A DNA stretch of 43,663 nucleotides from Streptococcus sp. HMSC072G04 (GTDB lineage: Bacteria > Bacillota > Bacilli > Lactobacillales > Streptococcaceae). The position numbers and the translations under genes are program-made. Where the stretch lies: contig NZ_KV812035.1 in assembly GCF_001813295.1 (NCBI RefSeq), forward strand, positions 26,457 to 70,119. Reading direction: 5' to 3'. The notes under the pieces are model-generated. The model was not told the origin of the DNA. It did not search any database and saw nothing but the letters and a program-made list of their open reading frames with translations. This document shows positions 7,969 through 16,353 of the stretch, piece by piece (the first letter of the stretch is position 1; every line of letters starts with the position of its first letter).

Positions 7969-8136
7969 GAGTGGGAAAGAACTTCAAACAAGTTAAAAAG
8001 TTCATCTTCCCACCCCCGCACAGTTGATCAGGCAATCTTTGGGGCTTAAAAAGCGAAGGAAGATGCCAATCAACCACCGCGTCATCTATTTTTTCTAATT
8101 TAGACCCAGAAGCCTGGACTTTTTGTCCAAGCTCTG
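7969..8136 (-). repeat. Family A repeat, strongly diverged copy
   Basis: Read on the plus strand, it matches the reverse complement of the 176-bp element in patches: GAGTGGGA..AGAA, TCCCACCCCCGCACAGTTGA, CAACCACCGCGTC and GCCTGGACTTTTTGTCC. The spacing is the same, with the bases between largely replaced. All three hairpins are retained with altered pairs, for example GTTGAT/ATCAAC in place of GTTGAGT/ACTCAAC. It directly follows srlB on the minus strand and is the likeliest 3' end of the sorbitol operon mRNA. A 89-codon frame across it (7928-8197) is not a gene. Confidence 0.75.
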
Positions 8137-8193
8137 AATCAATTTTTTTGACTTTTATGTTTCTAAATTGCTTGATTTTAAATTTTGTTATGG

Positions 8194-8565
8194 TCAAGCA
8201 GTTTCGAAAATCTGAATGGTAGAGTCCTTTTCAATTACTACTGCTTGGTCTGCTGCAACATGGAGAGTGCCCGGCAGGCTGCCCTCTTTTGAACCATCAA
8301 AAGAAATCGTGATATGGCCCAGTCCAGTTAAATTTTTTTCTACTACATTTCCTACGGCAGTAATCGAATATTCCTGACTATCTACCACCAGCTTTCCACC
8401 TTCTAGTATTGCACCTAGAAGATTTTTGTTATCGATTTTAAAACAATACTCTGCTAAGTCTTCCGGAGCTTCTTCTCCAAACAAAATGAGCATATTGGCA
8501 TCTTGAATCATATTCTGAGCTTCAGGCCCCACTTGAATTACTTTAGCTTCAAAAATTTTCTTCAT
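8194..8565 (-). CDS. srlB: Sorbitol-specific PTS enzyme IIA
   Basis: This 123-residue cytoplasmic protein of the glucitol EIIA family should accept phosphate from HPr and pass it to SrlE. Family-typical segments are APEDLAEYCF (33-42), TAVGNVVEKNLTGLGHITISF and PGTLHVAAD. As I recall the E. coli protein, its phosphorylated residue is His43 in YCFIHCHG; the aligned stretch here is YCFKIDNK, with no histidine. The remaining histidines are those in LGHITI and LHVAAD. Either the Gram-positive branch uses another His or my recollection is incomplete. It is the last gene of the operon, 99 bases after srlE, and its ATG is preceded by AGGATGAATAGGAATTAG. Confidence 0.9.
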   Translation of the reverse strand: MKKIFEAKVIQVGPEAQNMIQDANMLILFGEEAPEDLAEYCFKIDNKNLLGAILEGGKLVVDSQEYSITAVGNVVEKNLTGLGHITISFDGSKEGSLPGTLHVAADQAVVIEKDSTIQIFETA

Positions 8566-8663
8566 CTAATTCCTATTCATCCTTTCTCAAATCTGTCATA
8601 AACTTATGCTTATAGATAAGTTTAACATAATAGTTGCTATGTTTACGTGCATCTATCAAAGGT

Positions 8664-9644
8664 TTACTGATAAAGGCCAATACTAGCTATCCAAGCTACT
8701 AGCACCCGCGGAACACCATTGAGAAAGCGTGAATAAAGCACAGAAGGGACACCAACCTCAACTGTTTCAGCCTTGGCTTCAGATAGACCGAGTGCTACAG
8801 GAATGAAATCACAACCGTTTTGAGTGTTGATAGCAAATATAGCTGGCAGAGCCATTTGGGGCGGAATATTCCCTTTGCCGATTTCAACTCCAATTAAGGT
8901 TCCAATAATCTGACTGATAACAGCTCCGGGGCCTAACAAAGGAGATAGGAATGGCAAGGAACAGATAAAGCCAATCAAAATGAGTCCCCAGATGTTCCCA
9001 GCTAGGGGAACCATTAATTTTGCCAGCCAATTTCCAACACCTGAACCTTGAATAACCCCAATCAGCAAGGAAACAAAGGCCATGAAAGGAATGATCGTGT
9101 TGAGCATTGTTTGGATGGCTTCACGAGCAGCCTGGTTGAAAGTCGCAACGACCTTCCCAGCGCCCATCCCAATTCTTGCTACAATACTTGTTTCAGCTTT
9201 TTGCTCTGTAATTTTTTTACTAGTATCGTAAGTTGGCTTTTCTGTTACCACAGTTGTCGCTTTTTCGTCTTCATTAGCAGCAGAAATTTGATTAAGGCCA
9301 ACTGCTGACACATAGATTTCCTCGGTTATATATTGAGCTAGAGGCCCACTTTTCCCTGTAGCTACAATATTTATTGTAGGGATCCCCTTTTTAGGATAAA
9401 TACCACAGCGAAGAGTACCGCCACAATCCACGATTGCTAAAGCAATTTCCTCATCTGGGATAGAAGTTTTAAACCCATTAACAGCTTCCATACCGGTCAA
9501 ATCAGCAATTTTATCCACAATATCTGGCTTTTCTCCTCCGCCAGTGATATAGATGAATTTATGCTTAGCTTCACTAGGTGTAATGACCAAAGGTCCTCCG
9601 AAACCGCCATTTCCTTTAACAACTTTTATACTCTTATATGACAT
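8664..9644 (-). CDS. srlE: Sorbitol-specific PTS enzyme IIBC
   Basis: The 326-residue membrane protein has an N-terminal IIB part ([15 protein letters not shown]; phospho-cysteine Cys74 in [16 protein letters not shown]), a polar linker (about 120-160) and a C-terminal hydrophobic IIC part rich in Gly and Ile (about 180-320). It transfers phosphate to sorbitol during uptake. The longest frame begins with TTG at 9668, but [14 protein letters not shown] at 9644 matches the family N-terminus and lies 13 bases after the srlA stop with AGAGTG before it, so I chose it. Confidence 0.93.
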   Translation of the reverse strand: MSYKSIKVVKGNGGFGGPLVITPSEAKHKFIYITGGGEKPDIVDKIADLTGMEAVNGFKTSIPDEEIALAIVDCGGTLRCGIYPKKGIPTINIVATGKSGPLAQYITEEIYVSAVGLNQISAANEDEKATTVVTEKPTYDTSKKITEQKAETSIVARIGMGAGKVVATFNQAAREAIQTMLNTIIPFMAFVSLLIGVIQGSGVGNWLAKLMVPLAGNIWGLILIGFICSLPFLSPLLGPGAVISQIIGTLIGVEIGKGNIPPQMALPAIFAINTQNGCDFIPVALGLSEAKAETVEVGVPSVLYSRFLNGVPRVLVAWIASIGLYQ

Positions 9645-9657
9645 AATTTCACTCTTT

Positions 9658-10203
9658 CTATAAATCAAATGTTTTACTCAAGGTAACACCTTGCTGTTTT
9701 GCTACATAAGCAGTTGTAAAATCGGTCACCCAACCGCCTACAAAGTTCATGACAAGCCCAACAAGCATGTAACGAATGGCTAAGTCCATTTGACTTAAAC
9801 CTAAAGTTTGAATTCCTGTTGCAATTCCCATCCATACAAACAATTCCCCAGGATTGATATGCGGAAATACACCATTTGAAGTATGGCAGAACTGCATCTG
9901 AGCTGCTACAAAACTAGGTTTATAATATTCTGGTAAGAAACGTCCCATACTGATTGCCATCGGATTCCCCAGCATAAAGGCTGAAATGAAAGGTAAAATC
10001 ATATACCGGCTAACAGGATTTTTGGCAGAAATCTTAGCCAGGGAATTGACCTTCTCTTCTCCCAAGAAAGCGATAAGGGTATTCATTGCAATCAATAGCA
10101 TTAAGACAAGCGGTACAATATTTGTCATCCAGCTAATAAAGGTTTCTCCACCTAATTGGAAGAGTTTCATAAAACTCTCTGCAAAATTTGTAATGTGATT
10201 CAT
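9658..10203 (-). CDS. srlA: Sorbitol-specific PTS enzyme IIC (IIC2)
   Basis: The 181-residue integral membrane subunit has several helices (for example [22 protein letters not shown], 25-46) and the family segments [25 protein letters not shown] and [22 protein letters not shown]. It forms the sorbitol translocation path with SrlE. Its ATG overlaps the srlM stop by four bases (ATGA), which implies coupled translation. Confidence 0.94.
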   Translation of the reverse strand: MNHITNFAESFMKLFQLGGETFISWMTNIVPLVLMLLIAMNTLIAFLGEEKVNSLAKISAKNPVSRYMILPFISAFMLGNPMAISMGRFLPEYYKPSFVAAQMQFCHTSNGVFPHINPGELFVWMGIATGIQTLGLSQMDLAIRYMLVGLVMNFVGGWVTDFTTAYVAKQQGVTLSKTFDL

Positions 10204-10697
10204 AAGGAACTCCCTTTCTTATTTTTTTTAAATAACTGTTTAATAGATAATTGTAAGTAATTCGCATAAAAGCCGAATCCCAGAAAAGAATCAGATGAAC
10301 TTGTCTCTTTCTCAATACCTGCCTCATGCCAAAGATAGACTTTTCTAGCATCTTCTATGGCTGATTGCATCAACTTATTTTCTTTTCTCACAAGAGGATT
10401 ATACTTGTCAAAATAATGGATGTCTTCTCCAACATAATCGTCCATATTTTGAAAACGTGCTAAGATTGTGACTCCTTGCATTTTGCTAGCTTTAAGAACC
10501 CGACCGTTTTCATCAACCGCGAACATGACAATCGTACCGGATTTGATTCTTCCGGACTTCCTGCCAATCGCTACGCGCCCCAGTCTTCGGAGCATCGTAT
10601 AGGTCTTATTGAAGTCTTTGAGTTGCTGCCAGCCGAGGAACATTTGAAATATATAAGCTGCCATGACAAATACAGCGAAAATTATTAGCGAATTCAT
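10200..10697 (-). CDS. srlM: Glucitol operon activator protein GutM
   Basis: The 165-residue protein has one N-terminal membrane helix (about 3-18, SLIIFAVFVMAAYIFQMFLG) followed by a cytoplasmic part (FNKTYTMLRRLGRVAIGRKSGRIKSGTIVMFAVDENG) typical of GutM/SrlM. It is needed for full sorbitol-operon expression together with the PRD regulator. The arrangement TAATG joins the regulator stop and this start. The C-terminal 40 residues are lysine- and serine-rich and variable. Confidence 0.9.
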   Translation of the reverse strand: MNSLIIFAVFVMAAYIFQMFLGWQQLKDFNKTYTMLRRLGRVAIGRKSGRIKSGTIVMFAVDENGRVLKASKMQGVTILARFQNMDDYVGEDIHYFDKYNPLVRKENKLMQSAIEDARKVYLWHEAGIEKETSSSDSFLGFGFYANYLQLSIKQLFKKNKKGSSL

Positions 10698-12562
10698 TAA
10701 AATACTCCTTTGCTCTTAGAAAATGATAGAAACTCTGTCTCTGTTTCTACAGCCCTCAAAGCTTCTTTTAGAGAAGGCTCTCCTGCAATTCGAAAAATGT
10801 CGTCATACAATTCCAGCAATTCACTCTCCATTTTGCTTTCAATTTCTGAGGGAATGGCGACTAGAAAGATAAATTCAATCCAATCATCTCCTTTTTGATA
10901 AGGCTCTTCTAGCTTTCCAAACATTAAAATAGTCTTTGCATAACCCTGGTTAATTGTATGGGGGAAGGCAATTCCTCCACCAAAAATGGTTGATTGTTTT
11001 TTCTCCCTATCAATTATCCGATTTCTAAAACCTTCATCAATCATCTGAAGTTTCTCTAACTCTGCAACCATATTTAGCAAGTATTGCTGATAGGTTTTTT
11101 GGGGACTCAACCGAAGAAAACGTAAGCTGACTGTTTCTAGATTTTTTTGATGAAAAGCATTGGCCCTCTGCCATTCTTCCCGCAGCCATTGATCATCAAA
11201 AAGATGATTAACTTGAATGACTGGAGATTTAGAATCTTTATATTTTAGAGGAACTGTCGTAAAAATCGCGAAATAGTCCTGATTCAAATCCAGATTAAAA
11301 TCCTCTTCAGAATACTGAGTAATGTCTACATCATTTCCAAGGATTCGTCTGAGTTGCTGAATAATCATCGCAGCAGTTCCTCTTCCTGTTGTGCAAACTA
11401 CTGCTATCTGCTTGCGAGAACCATTTACAACAGAGTTTTGCTTTCTTAAAATCATTTCAAAATACAAAGCCAGATATCCGATTTCAGATAATTCCAATTC
11501 AGAACCAAAAATTGCAGACAGTTCTTCTCCAGCAATTTTCGCCATTTCAAAAGCAAAAGGATATTGAGTTTGAACCTCGCCATGGAATATATCATTAGCT
11601 TGCACATGGAAAATCAGTCGATTGATTAAGGGGCCTAGATGAGACTTGATTTCTTCAAATAATTCTTCATCATCAAAGTTAACCAACATTGTTTCTTTGA
11701 CTTTCTTGACAATCCCTTGAAAAATGTTTGCAAGCTGTTCAGATTGATAAGACGGCTTGCTTAAAGTGTCAATAAAACGGATATTAAACGGAAAACACAA
11801 AAAGTCTATTTCAAACTGACTGAGGGAAATCTTATAAGTCATCTCAATATGATAGATTAATTTTTCAACCAAAGGTGTCTCTGTTAAATCATTCCTATAG
11901 TAAGGAATAGGGCAACTCAACACCCTAGATGCATAAATACGCTCCACCATAATTGAAATTGTCTTTCGAAGGAGTTCCTTTGTTTCTTTCGGGATTTTAT
12001 ACTCCTGGAGTAGCGTCTCCAGAAAAGAAGATGTTGCCTCGGTGAGTGTCTTTCCTTCAAAGTAAGGGGCCACTTGGTGAATATAGAGCAAGCGCAAATT
12101 CAGCTCGGACCCCAAGACCTCCAGCCCACGGTTGGGCTTTCCTGAAATAGTGATAGAGTAACTCTCTGCCAAAGATTTTACTTGTTTTAAATCCTTATTA
12201 AGGGTACTTCTACTAACACCTGCCTCCTCAGCCAAGTCGTCAATAAGAAGAGGGGAGGTTGACTTAATTAAACGTTTTAGTAAATAGGCAATTCTTTTAC
12301 TGGAAGAATTGAAGTCACTCTCCCGTTTTAAACTACCAGATAAAATCCTTTCCAACTCAGTATAGTCATACACCTCTAACATTAACTTATCATCTTGTGA
12401 GATAATCTGGATACTCGGAGCCAAAACATCATTTAATTGTTGGATACTCTTTTGCAAGGTTTGCATACTAATATCCAGCTCTGAGCGCATATCTACCAAG
12501 GAATAAGTTGGCTGTGAGACCATTTTTTCTAAAATGTTATACCATCGATTTACTATGGTCAA
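10697..12562 (-). CDS. srlR: PRD-containing sorbitol operon transcriptional activator
   Basis: The 621-residue regulator has N-terminal winged-helix DNA-binding segments (about 10-170, including SPLLIDDLAEEAGVSRSTLN), two PRD domains with phosphorylatable His sites (about 180-390), an EIIB-Gat-like domain (VVCTTGRGTAAMII, Cys about 407) and an EIIA-fructose/mannitol-like domain (GGIAFPHTINQG, His about 553). PTS phosphorylation of these sites normally tunes activation of the operon it belongs to. Translation begins at TTG (12562), supported by GAGGAAGAGAG just upstream; the next in-frame ATG is 13 codons on. It lies 23 bases after srlD. Confidence 0.92.
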   Translation of the reverse strand: MTIVNRWYNILEKMVSQPTYSLVDMRSELDISMQTLQKSIQQLNDVLAPSIQIISQDDKLMLEVYDYTELERILSGSLKRESDFNSSSKRIAYLLKRLIKSTSPLLIDDLAEEAGVSRSTLNKDLKQVKSLAESYSITISGKPNRGLEVLGSELNLRLLYIHQVAPYFEGKTLTEATSSFLETLLQEYKIPKETKELLRKTISIMVERIYASRVLSCPIPYYRNDLTETPLVEKLIYHIEMTYKISLSQFEIDFLCFPFNIRFIDTLSKPSYQSEQLANIFQGIVKKVKETMLVNFDDEELFEEIKSHLGPLINRLIFHVQANDIFHGEVQTQYPFAFEMAKIAGEELSAIFGSELELSEIGYLALYFEMILRKQNSVVNGSRKQIAVVCTTGRGTAAMIIQQLRRILGNDVDITQYSEEDFNLDLNQDYFAIFTTVPLKYKDSKSPVIQVNHLFDDQWLREEWQRANAFHQKNLETVSLRFLRLSPQKTYQQYLLNMVAELEKLQMIDEGFRNRIIDREKKQSTIFGGGIAFPHTINQGYAKTILMFGKLEEPYQKGDDWIEFIFLVAIPSEIESKMESELLELYDDIFRIAGEPSLKEALRAVETETEFLSFSKSKGVF

Positions 12563-12585
12563 CTCTCTTCCTCACCTTCATTTTT

Positions 12586-13386
12586 TTAACCGCGAGTTTT
12601 CCCCCCGGCAATATTTGTAGTGACTCCAGTTATATAGCTAGAACGGTCTGAAATATAGAATGCTACAAGGTCAGCTACTTCCCGTAGTTTACCACTTCGT
12701 CCCAAAGGAGTTGTTGAAGTTGAAGCATAACCAGCTCGAATATCTTCTACCGTCTTTCCACGGGTATAAGCAAGAGCTTCCTCATAAGAAAGAGTTCGAA
12801 GTCCCGTAGCTTCCATAATTCCTGGAGCAATTCCAACCACACGTACACCATGCTTACCCAGCTCTTTTGCCCATGAACGAGTGTAACTATAGACTGCTGC
12901 TTTTGTGGCAGCATAGGCACTTTGTCCTTCAGAACCTTCCAAGCCTGCTTCTGAAGCCATGTTCACAATTACACCTTTTCCATTTTTCACTAAAATACGT
13001 CCCACTGCCTGACTAACCAGATACAAACCTTTTTGATTAATCATCGTTACTTTTTCGAACGTCTCATCGTCCAATTCGTAAGGACCTTTAGGATTTTCTG
13101 CATCGATTAATAATCTAGGGATATTAATCCCTGCATTATTGACCACTGCATCAATATTGCCAAATCTTTCAACTATTTTGGCAACACCCTCTTCTACTTC
13201 AGAGCGAGAAGTTACATCAACTTTTACAAATAATAGATTTGGATGACGCAAATCGTTGTCGCTAAGATCGAAATTCGCTACATTGACACCTAATTCCAGC
13301 AATTCTTCAACGATTGCCTTACCGATCCCAGATGACGCGCCAGTCACAAGAACTGTTTTGCCTTTTATGTTTAACCAATCATTCAT
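12586..13386 (-). CDS. srlD: Sorbitol-6-phosphate 2-dehydrogenase
   Basis: The 266-residue short-chain dehydrogenase oxidises sorbitol-6-phosphate to fructose-6-phosphate with NAD. The cofactor motif TGASSGIG lies at residues 15-22. NNAGIN is near residue 86, and the catalytic set is Ser in VNMASEAG with Y-x-x-x-K in SAYAATKAA (about 154-162). The C-terminus ITGVTTNIAGG is typical. The longer frame from 13401 would need a TTG; the ATG at 13386 has GAGAGG seven bases upstream and gives the usual length. It is the first gene of the operon, behind a cre-overlapped promoter. Confidence 0.95.
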   Translation of the reverse strand: MNDWLNIKGKTVLVTGASSGIGKAIVEELLELGVNVANFDLSDNDLRHPNLLFVKVDVTSRSEVEEGVAKIVERFGNIDAVVNNAGINIPRLLIDAENPKGPYELDDETFEKVTMINQKGLYLVSQAVGRILVKNGKGVIVNMASEAGLEGSEGQSAYAATKAAVYSYTRSWAKELGKHGVRVVGIAPGIMEATGLRTLSYEEALAYTRGKTVEDIRAGYASTSTTPLGRSGKLREVADLVAFYISDRSSYITGVTTNIAGGKTRG

Positions 13387-13418
13387 TTTGATACCTCTCA
13401 AATTTTATTTACAAGGCA

Positions 13419-13447
13419 ATTATACAGCGCTTTCATAAAAGAATTAA
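13419..13447 (-). promoter_or_regulatory. Sorbitol operon promoter with overlapping cre
   Basis: On the minus strand TATAAT (13419-13424) has a weak TTAATT 17 bases upstream. TGAAAGCGCTGTAT (13422-13435), a good match to the CcpA cre consensus, overlaps the -10. This predicts glucose repression, with the poor -35 fitting an activator-dependent promoter (SrlR/SrlM). No SrlR site could be assigned. Confidence 0.75.
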
Positions 13448-13502
13448 GACACTCTTTTTTATACTGTTCAAAAAAATAATAAACTAATTATGAGGCTTGT
13501 AC

Positions 13503-13535
13503 TAAAAAATCCACAAGAAATGAACTTGTGGATCT
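13503..13535 (-). terminator. Terminator of full-length pgi
   Basis: On the minus strand ATCCACAAG-ttcattt-CTTGTGGAT is followed by T6. It separates pgi from the sorbitol promoter. Confidence 0.9.
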
Positions 13536-13572
13536 CTTTTTATACTCTAAATGAACTCAAGGCATATAAGAA

Positions 13573-14922
13573 TCAAAGGCGTGCATTCAGCTCAGCACCC
13601 AGCTCTTCAAAGCCTGGTTTTCCAAGAAGGGCAAACATGTTTTTCTTATAAGCCTCAACTCCAGGCTGGTCAAATGGATTGATACCATTCAGGTAGCCAG
13701 AAAGAGCAATAGCCAACTCAAAGAAGTAAATAGTGTAGCCCAAAGTGAACTCATCTTGCTCAGGCAGTGTCACAAACATATTTGGAACTCCACCATCAGT
13801 GTGTGCTAACAGCACTCCATCTGTAGCTTTTTTATTGACAAAGTCAACATCTTTTCCTTGCAAGTAGCCAAGACCGTCCAAGTCTTCTGCCAATTCAGGA
13901 ATCAGCACATTTTTGCGAGGTTTATCTACACGTACAACTGTTTCAAAGAGGATACGGGTACCTTCCTGGATAAATTGTCCCAGAGAGTGCAAGTCTGTTG
14001 AGAAGTTGGCTGAAGTTGGGTAAATCCCTTTTTGGTCTTTCCCTTCTGACTCACCAGCCAGTTGCTTCCACCACTCAGAGAAGTATTGTAGAGATGGTTC
14101 ATAGTTAGCTAGAACTTCTGTCAGATAACCTTTACGGTACAAGATATTGCGTACAACTGCATATTGATATGCTTCATTTTCAGCCAACTTATCAGAAGCA
14201 TAAGCCTTGCGAGCAGCATTTGCTCCTTCCATTAACTTGCTGATATCAGCCCCTGCAGCTGCGATTGGCAAGAGTCCCACTGCTGTCAATACTGTAAAAC
14301 GACCACCTACACTATCAGGCACTACAAAAGTATCCCAGCCATTAGCATCTGCTTCAACCTTAACTGCACCTTTAGCGCGGTCTGTAGTTGCATAAATCCG
14401 TTTATTTGCTTCTTCCTGACCATACTTCTTAACCAAGAGTTCTTTGAAGACACGGAAAGCAATAGCAGGCTCTGTAGTCGTTCCTGACTTAGAAATAACG
14501 TTGACAGAGAAATCTTTGTCTGATACATAGTCTACCAAATCAGCCAAATAGCTTGAAGAAATAGAATTTCCAGCATAGAGGATTTGAGGTGCCTTGCGTT
14601 CTTCCTTGCTTTGTAGATTTACAAAAGAATTATTCAAGAAATCAATAGCTGCACGAGCTCCTAAATAGGAACCACCAATACCGATTACGATCAATACCTC
14701 ACTATCAGATTGGATTTTAGCAGCAGCCTTTTGAATACGAGCAAATTCATCTTTGTCATATTCTTCAGGCAAGTTCAACCAGCCAGTCATTTCTGCCCCA
14801 GGACCTGTACCATTTCGCAGAGCAGAATCTGCAGCAGTCACTTGAGGCTGCATATAATCTAGTTCATGTGGTGCTACAAATTTATCTAACACCTTTGAGT
14901 AGTCAAATTTAATATGTGACAT
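13573..14922 (-). CDS. pgi: Glucose-6-phosphate isomerase
   Basis: The 449-residue cytosolic glycolytic enzyme interconverts glucose-6-phosphate and fructose-6-phosphate. Family motifs are [13 protein letters not shown] (79-91), [16 protein letters not shown] (141-156, phosphate loop), the catalytic Glu in QFIQEGTR, and the C-terminal His/Lys region [13 protein letters not shown]. Length is normal for Firmicutes. GGAGGATAAAC precedes the ATG. Three cre-like boxes lie in its promoter. A second, truncated copy lies at 7277-7751 beyond the sorbitol operon. The arrangement pgi-srlD-srlR-srlM-srlA-srlE-srlB is, from memory, the one in S. mutans, which suggests the block moved as a unit. Confidence 0.96.
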   Translation of the reverse strand: MSHIKFDYSKVLDKFVAPHELDYMQPQVTAADSALRNGTGPGAEMTGWLNLPEEYDKDEFARIQKAAAKIQSDSEVLIVIGIGGSYLGARAAIDFLNNSFVNLQSKEERKAPQILYAGNSISSSYLADLVDYVSDKDFSVNVISKSGTTTEPAIAFRVFKELLVKKYGQEEANKRIYATTDRAKGAVKVEADANGWDTFVVPDSVGGRFTVLTAVGLLPIAAAGADISKLMEGANAARKAYASDKLAENEAYQYAVVRNILYRKGYLTEVLANYEPSLQYFSEWWKQLAGESEGKDQKGIYPTSANFSTDLHSLGQFIQEGTRILFETVVRVDKPRKNVLIPELAEDLDGLGYLQGKDVDFVNKKATDGVLLAHTDGGVPNMFVTLPEQDEFTLGYTIYFFELAIALSGYLNGINPFDQPGVEAYKKNMFALLGKPGFEELGAELNARL

Positions 14923-14950
14923 GTTTATCCTCCAATTGTTCTTTTCTTTT

Positions 14951-15007
14951 ATGATAACGCTTTAAGAAAAAATAAGCAAGTGCTTTCACTATTTTAAAAC
15001 GTTTACA
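14951..15007 (-). promoter_or_regulatory. pgi promoter with three cre-like boxes
   Basis: On the minus strand TTGCTT (14974-14979), a 17-base spacer and TATCAT (14951-14956) make the promoter. Boxes resembling cre lie at 14952-14965 (TTAAAGCGTTATCA, over the -10), 14974-14988 (TGAAAGCACTTGCTT, over the -35) and 14994-15007 (TGTAAACGTTTTAA, upstream). Confidence 0.7.
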
Positions 15008-15149
15008 TTTTATATTCTATACTATTTTTCTAAATAAGCTAACCTTAGGACATAACCGAGAGCACTCGTTTGCGTAAGACAACAAATTTTAGGCCTATTG
15101 AGAAGAACAATTTTGATTGACAAGAAAACAAATACGCTTCTTAAGATTG
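15008..15149. other. Non-coding gap upstream of pgi
   Basis: No ORF, promoter or strong hairpin recognised in these 140 bases; the family C array begins at its right end. Confidence 0.5.
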
Positions 15150-15406
15150 GATGTCAGCTGAATTCATTTCAGGTCCGTTCAAACTAGATTCGCTGCTCCA
15201 ATATTCATCTGCACCTTTTAGGCTTGATTCATTATACTTCGGAACCTAGTTCTCACTTTGTTCGAACTGCGTCAATGCACCTAAGTTCATCCGCGTCCGT
15301 TGGACTTGATTCACTAAGGGCTATCATAGGTTTACAGCTTTTTCCCTAGCGGGAAAAACTGCATCCATTGCTCTAGGATTCTTCTGCGTCCCTTGGACTT
15401 GACTCA
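15150..15406 (-). repeat. Family C degenerate direct-repeat array downstream of ffs
   Basis: On the minus strand a unit of about 45 bases occurs four times with growing divergence: 15406-15361, 15313-15269, 15231-15191 and 15191-15150. Its core is TGAATCAAGTCCAACGGACG followed by CGGATGAAC and a terminal TTGACGC. Between copies 1 and 2 is a hairpin GTTTTTCCC-gcta-GGGAAAAAGC (about 15337-15360). There is no coding potential. Confidence 0.7.
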
Positions 15407-15417
15407 TCAAGAGCAAT

Positions 15418-15497
15418 AGAAAAGAGCACACAGTTCACTTCGCTTAGGGCTGCTGGATTCCTCCCCTGACCCGCTTCACGCAGAACTGTTGCTCCGA
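15418..15497 (-). ncRNA. ffs: Signal recognition particle RNA (small bacterial SRP/4.5S-type)
   Basis: The diagnostic SRP RNA apical domain is present on the minus strand: GGTCAGGGGAGGAATCC then AGCAGCCCTAAGC (complement of about 15432-15473). It is enclosed by a long stem, GAGCAACAGTTC at the 5' side (about 15494) pairing with GAACTGTGTGCTC at the 3' side (about 15424). The RNA ends in GCTCTTTTCT. It binds Ffh to target membrane and secreted proteins. The compact form of about 80 bases without an Alu domain is typical of streptococci. The gene lies just behind tadA with its own strong promoter. Confidence 0.95.
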
Positions 15498-15502
15498 TAG
15501 GT

Positions 15503-15530
15503 ATTATATCATAATTTGTTCGATTTGCAA
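15503..15530 (-). promoter_or_regulatory. ffs promoter
   Basis: On the minus strand TTGCAA (15525-15530), a 16-base spacer and a perfect TATAAT (15503-15508) place the start near 15497, exactly at the 5' strand of the SRP RNA stem. Confidence 0.85.
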
Positions 15531-15541
15531 AGGTCCGGTTT

Positions 15542-16051
15542 TTATTCTTGTGTTTCGGCCTTGGCTGCGAGTTTGGCTTGTTTTTTTCGTTCTCGACCTT
15601 GGCGGAAGAAGGTCTGCATGATGGCTGCACATTCTGCTTCCAAGATTCCTGTTTCTACTTCGACTCGGTGATTGAGGCGTTCATCTGCCAAAATGTCGTA
15701 GAGACTACCTGCTCCACCGAACTTCTGATTGGTCGCCCCGTAAATCACCTGGGGAATCCGAGCTAGACCAATGGCACCACTACACATGACACAGGGCTCA
15801 ATCGTGACAAAAAGCGTCGTATCCAGCAGGCGCCAGCTATTTTCACACTGATTGGCCTCCTCGATCGCCATGATTTCCGCATGCATGACCGCCCGCTGCA
15901 GCTCCTCACGCGCATTATGTCCACGCCCGATAATCTGACCATCCTTGACCAAGACACAGCCAATCGGTATTTCATCATTGGCGAGGGCAATCTCCGCCTC
16001 CTTCAGGGCTTCCCTCATAAACATCGCTTTTTCCTCTATCGTGTAGTCCAT
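15542..16051 (-). CDS. tadA: tRNA-specific adenosine deaminase
   Basis: This zinc deaminase makes inosine at the tRNA-Arg(ACG) wobble position and is usually essential. Zinc ligands and catalytic Glu are in MHAEIMA (His57, Glu59) and PCVMC (Cys87, Cys90). The C-terminal tail FFRQGRERKKQAKLAAKAETQE is basic, as expected for tRNA binding. A longer frame starts at 16084, but that ATG overlaps the promoter -10 (16083-16088), so translation must begin downstream. ATG 16051 (MDYTIEEKAMF) follows AGGAAGAAGGAAG and gives 169 residues. Confidence 0.94.
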   Translation of the reverse strand: MDYTIEEKAMFMREALKEAEIALANDEIPIGCVLVKDGQIIGRGHNAREELQRAVMHAEIMAIEEANQCENSWRLLDTTLFVTIEPCVMCSGAIGLARIPQVIYGATNQKFGGAGSLYDILADERLNHRVEVETGILEAECAAIMQTFFRQGRERKKQAKLAAKAETQE

Positions 16052-16082
16052 CTCTTCCTTCTTCCTTTTAGTTTCTTTGTTC

Positions 16083-16112
16083 ATTATACCATAGGCAGCT
16101 TACGACTCACAA
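16083..16112 (-). promoter_or_regulatory. tadA promoter
   Basis: On the minus strand TTGTGA (16107-16112), an 18-base spacer and TATAAT (16083-16088). The position excludes the longer tadA reading frame. Confidence 0.75.
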
Positions 16113-16353
16113 AAAAAGCCGCCGATTGGGCGACTCTTATGGGAGATTATTATGAAAAAGTTTAGGAGGTTTAAACAAAGTTAGGAGGTCTTTGTTTATG
16201 CTTCTAGTATAGCTGGCCTATCTTAAATAGAGCTTAAGTTCTCTGAGTATTGATGATTTTGGAAATATCACCACTTAGAATCTCAAAAATATCTGACAAA
16301 TTGCTGGCTTACTACTATCCGCTTTGTCGCAGAACCAACTATTGTGGCATCGC
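16113..16353. other. Non-coding gap between tadA and the ABC exporter
   Basis: The gap holds a short hairpin AAACAAAG-ttaggagg-TCTTTGTTT (about 16175-16198). On the plus strand a GGAG-led ATG opens a 10-codon frame, MKKFRRFKQS (from about 16153). No larger ORF is present. No convincing terminator for the exporter gene was found. Confidence 0.45.

Noticed and set aside
7928..8197. An 89-codon minus-strand frame next to srlB
   Set aside because: It runs across the diverged family A repeat and has no homology-like features beyond the repeat; its start shares the srlB end. Treated as non-coding.
15373..15630. An 85-codon minus-strand frame over the SRP RNA
   Set aside because: The region is the ffs gene, its promoter and the end of tadA in another frame.
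16153..16185. A 10-codon plus-strand frame MKKFRRFKQS with a GGAG upstream
   Set aside because: It has a ribosome site but no promoter, no neighbours of the same direction and no conserved context visible. Could be a peptide but cannot be supported.
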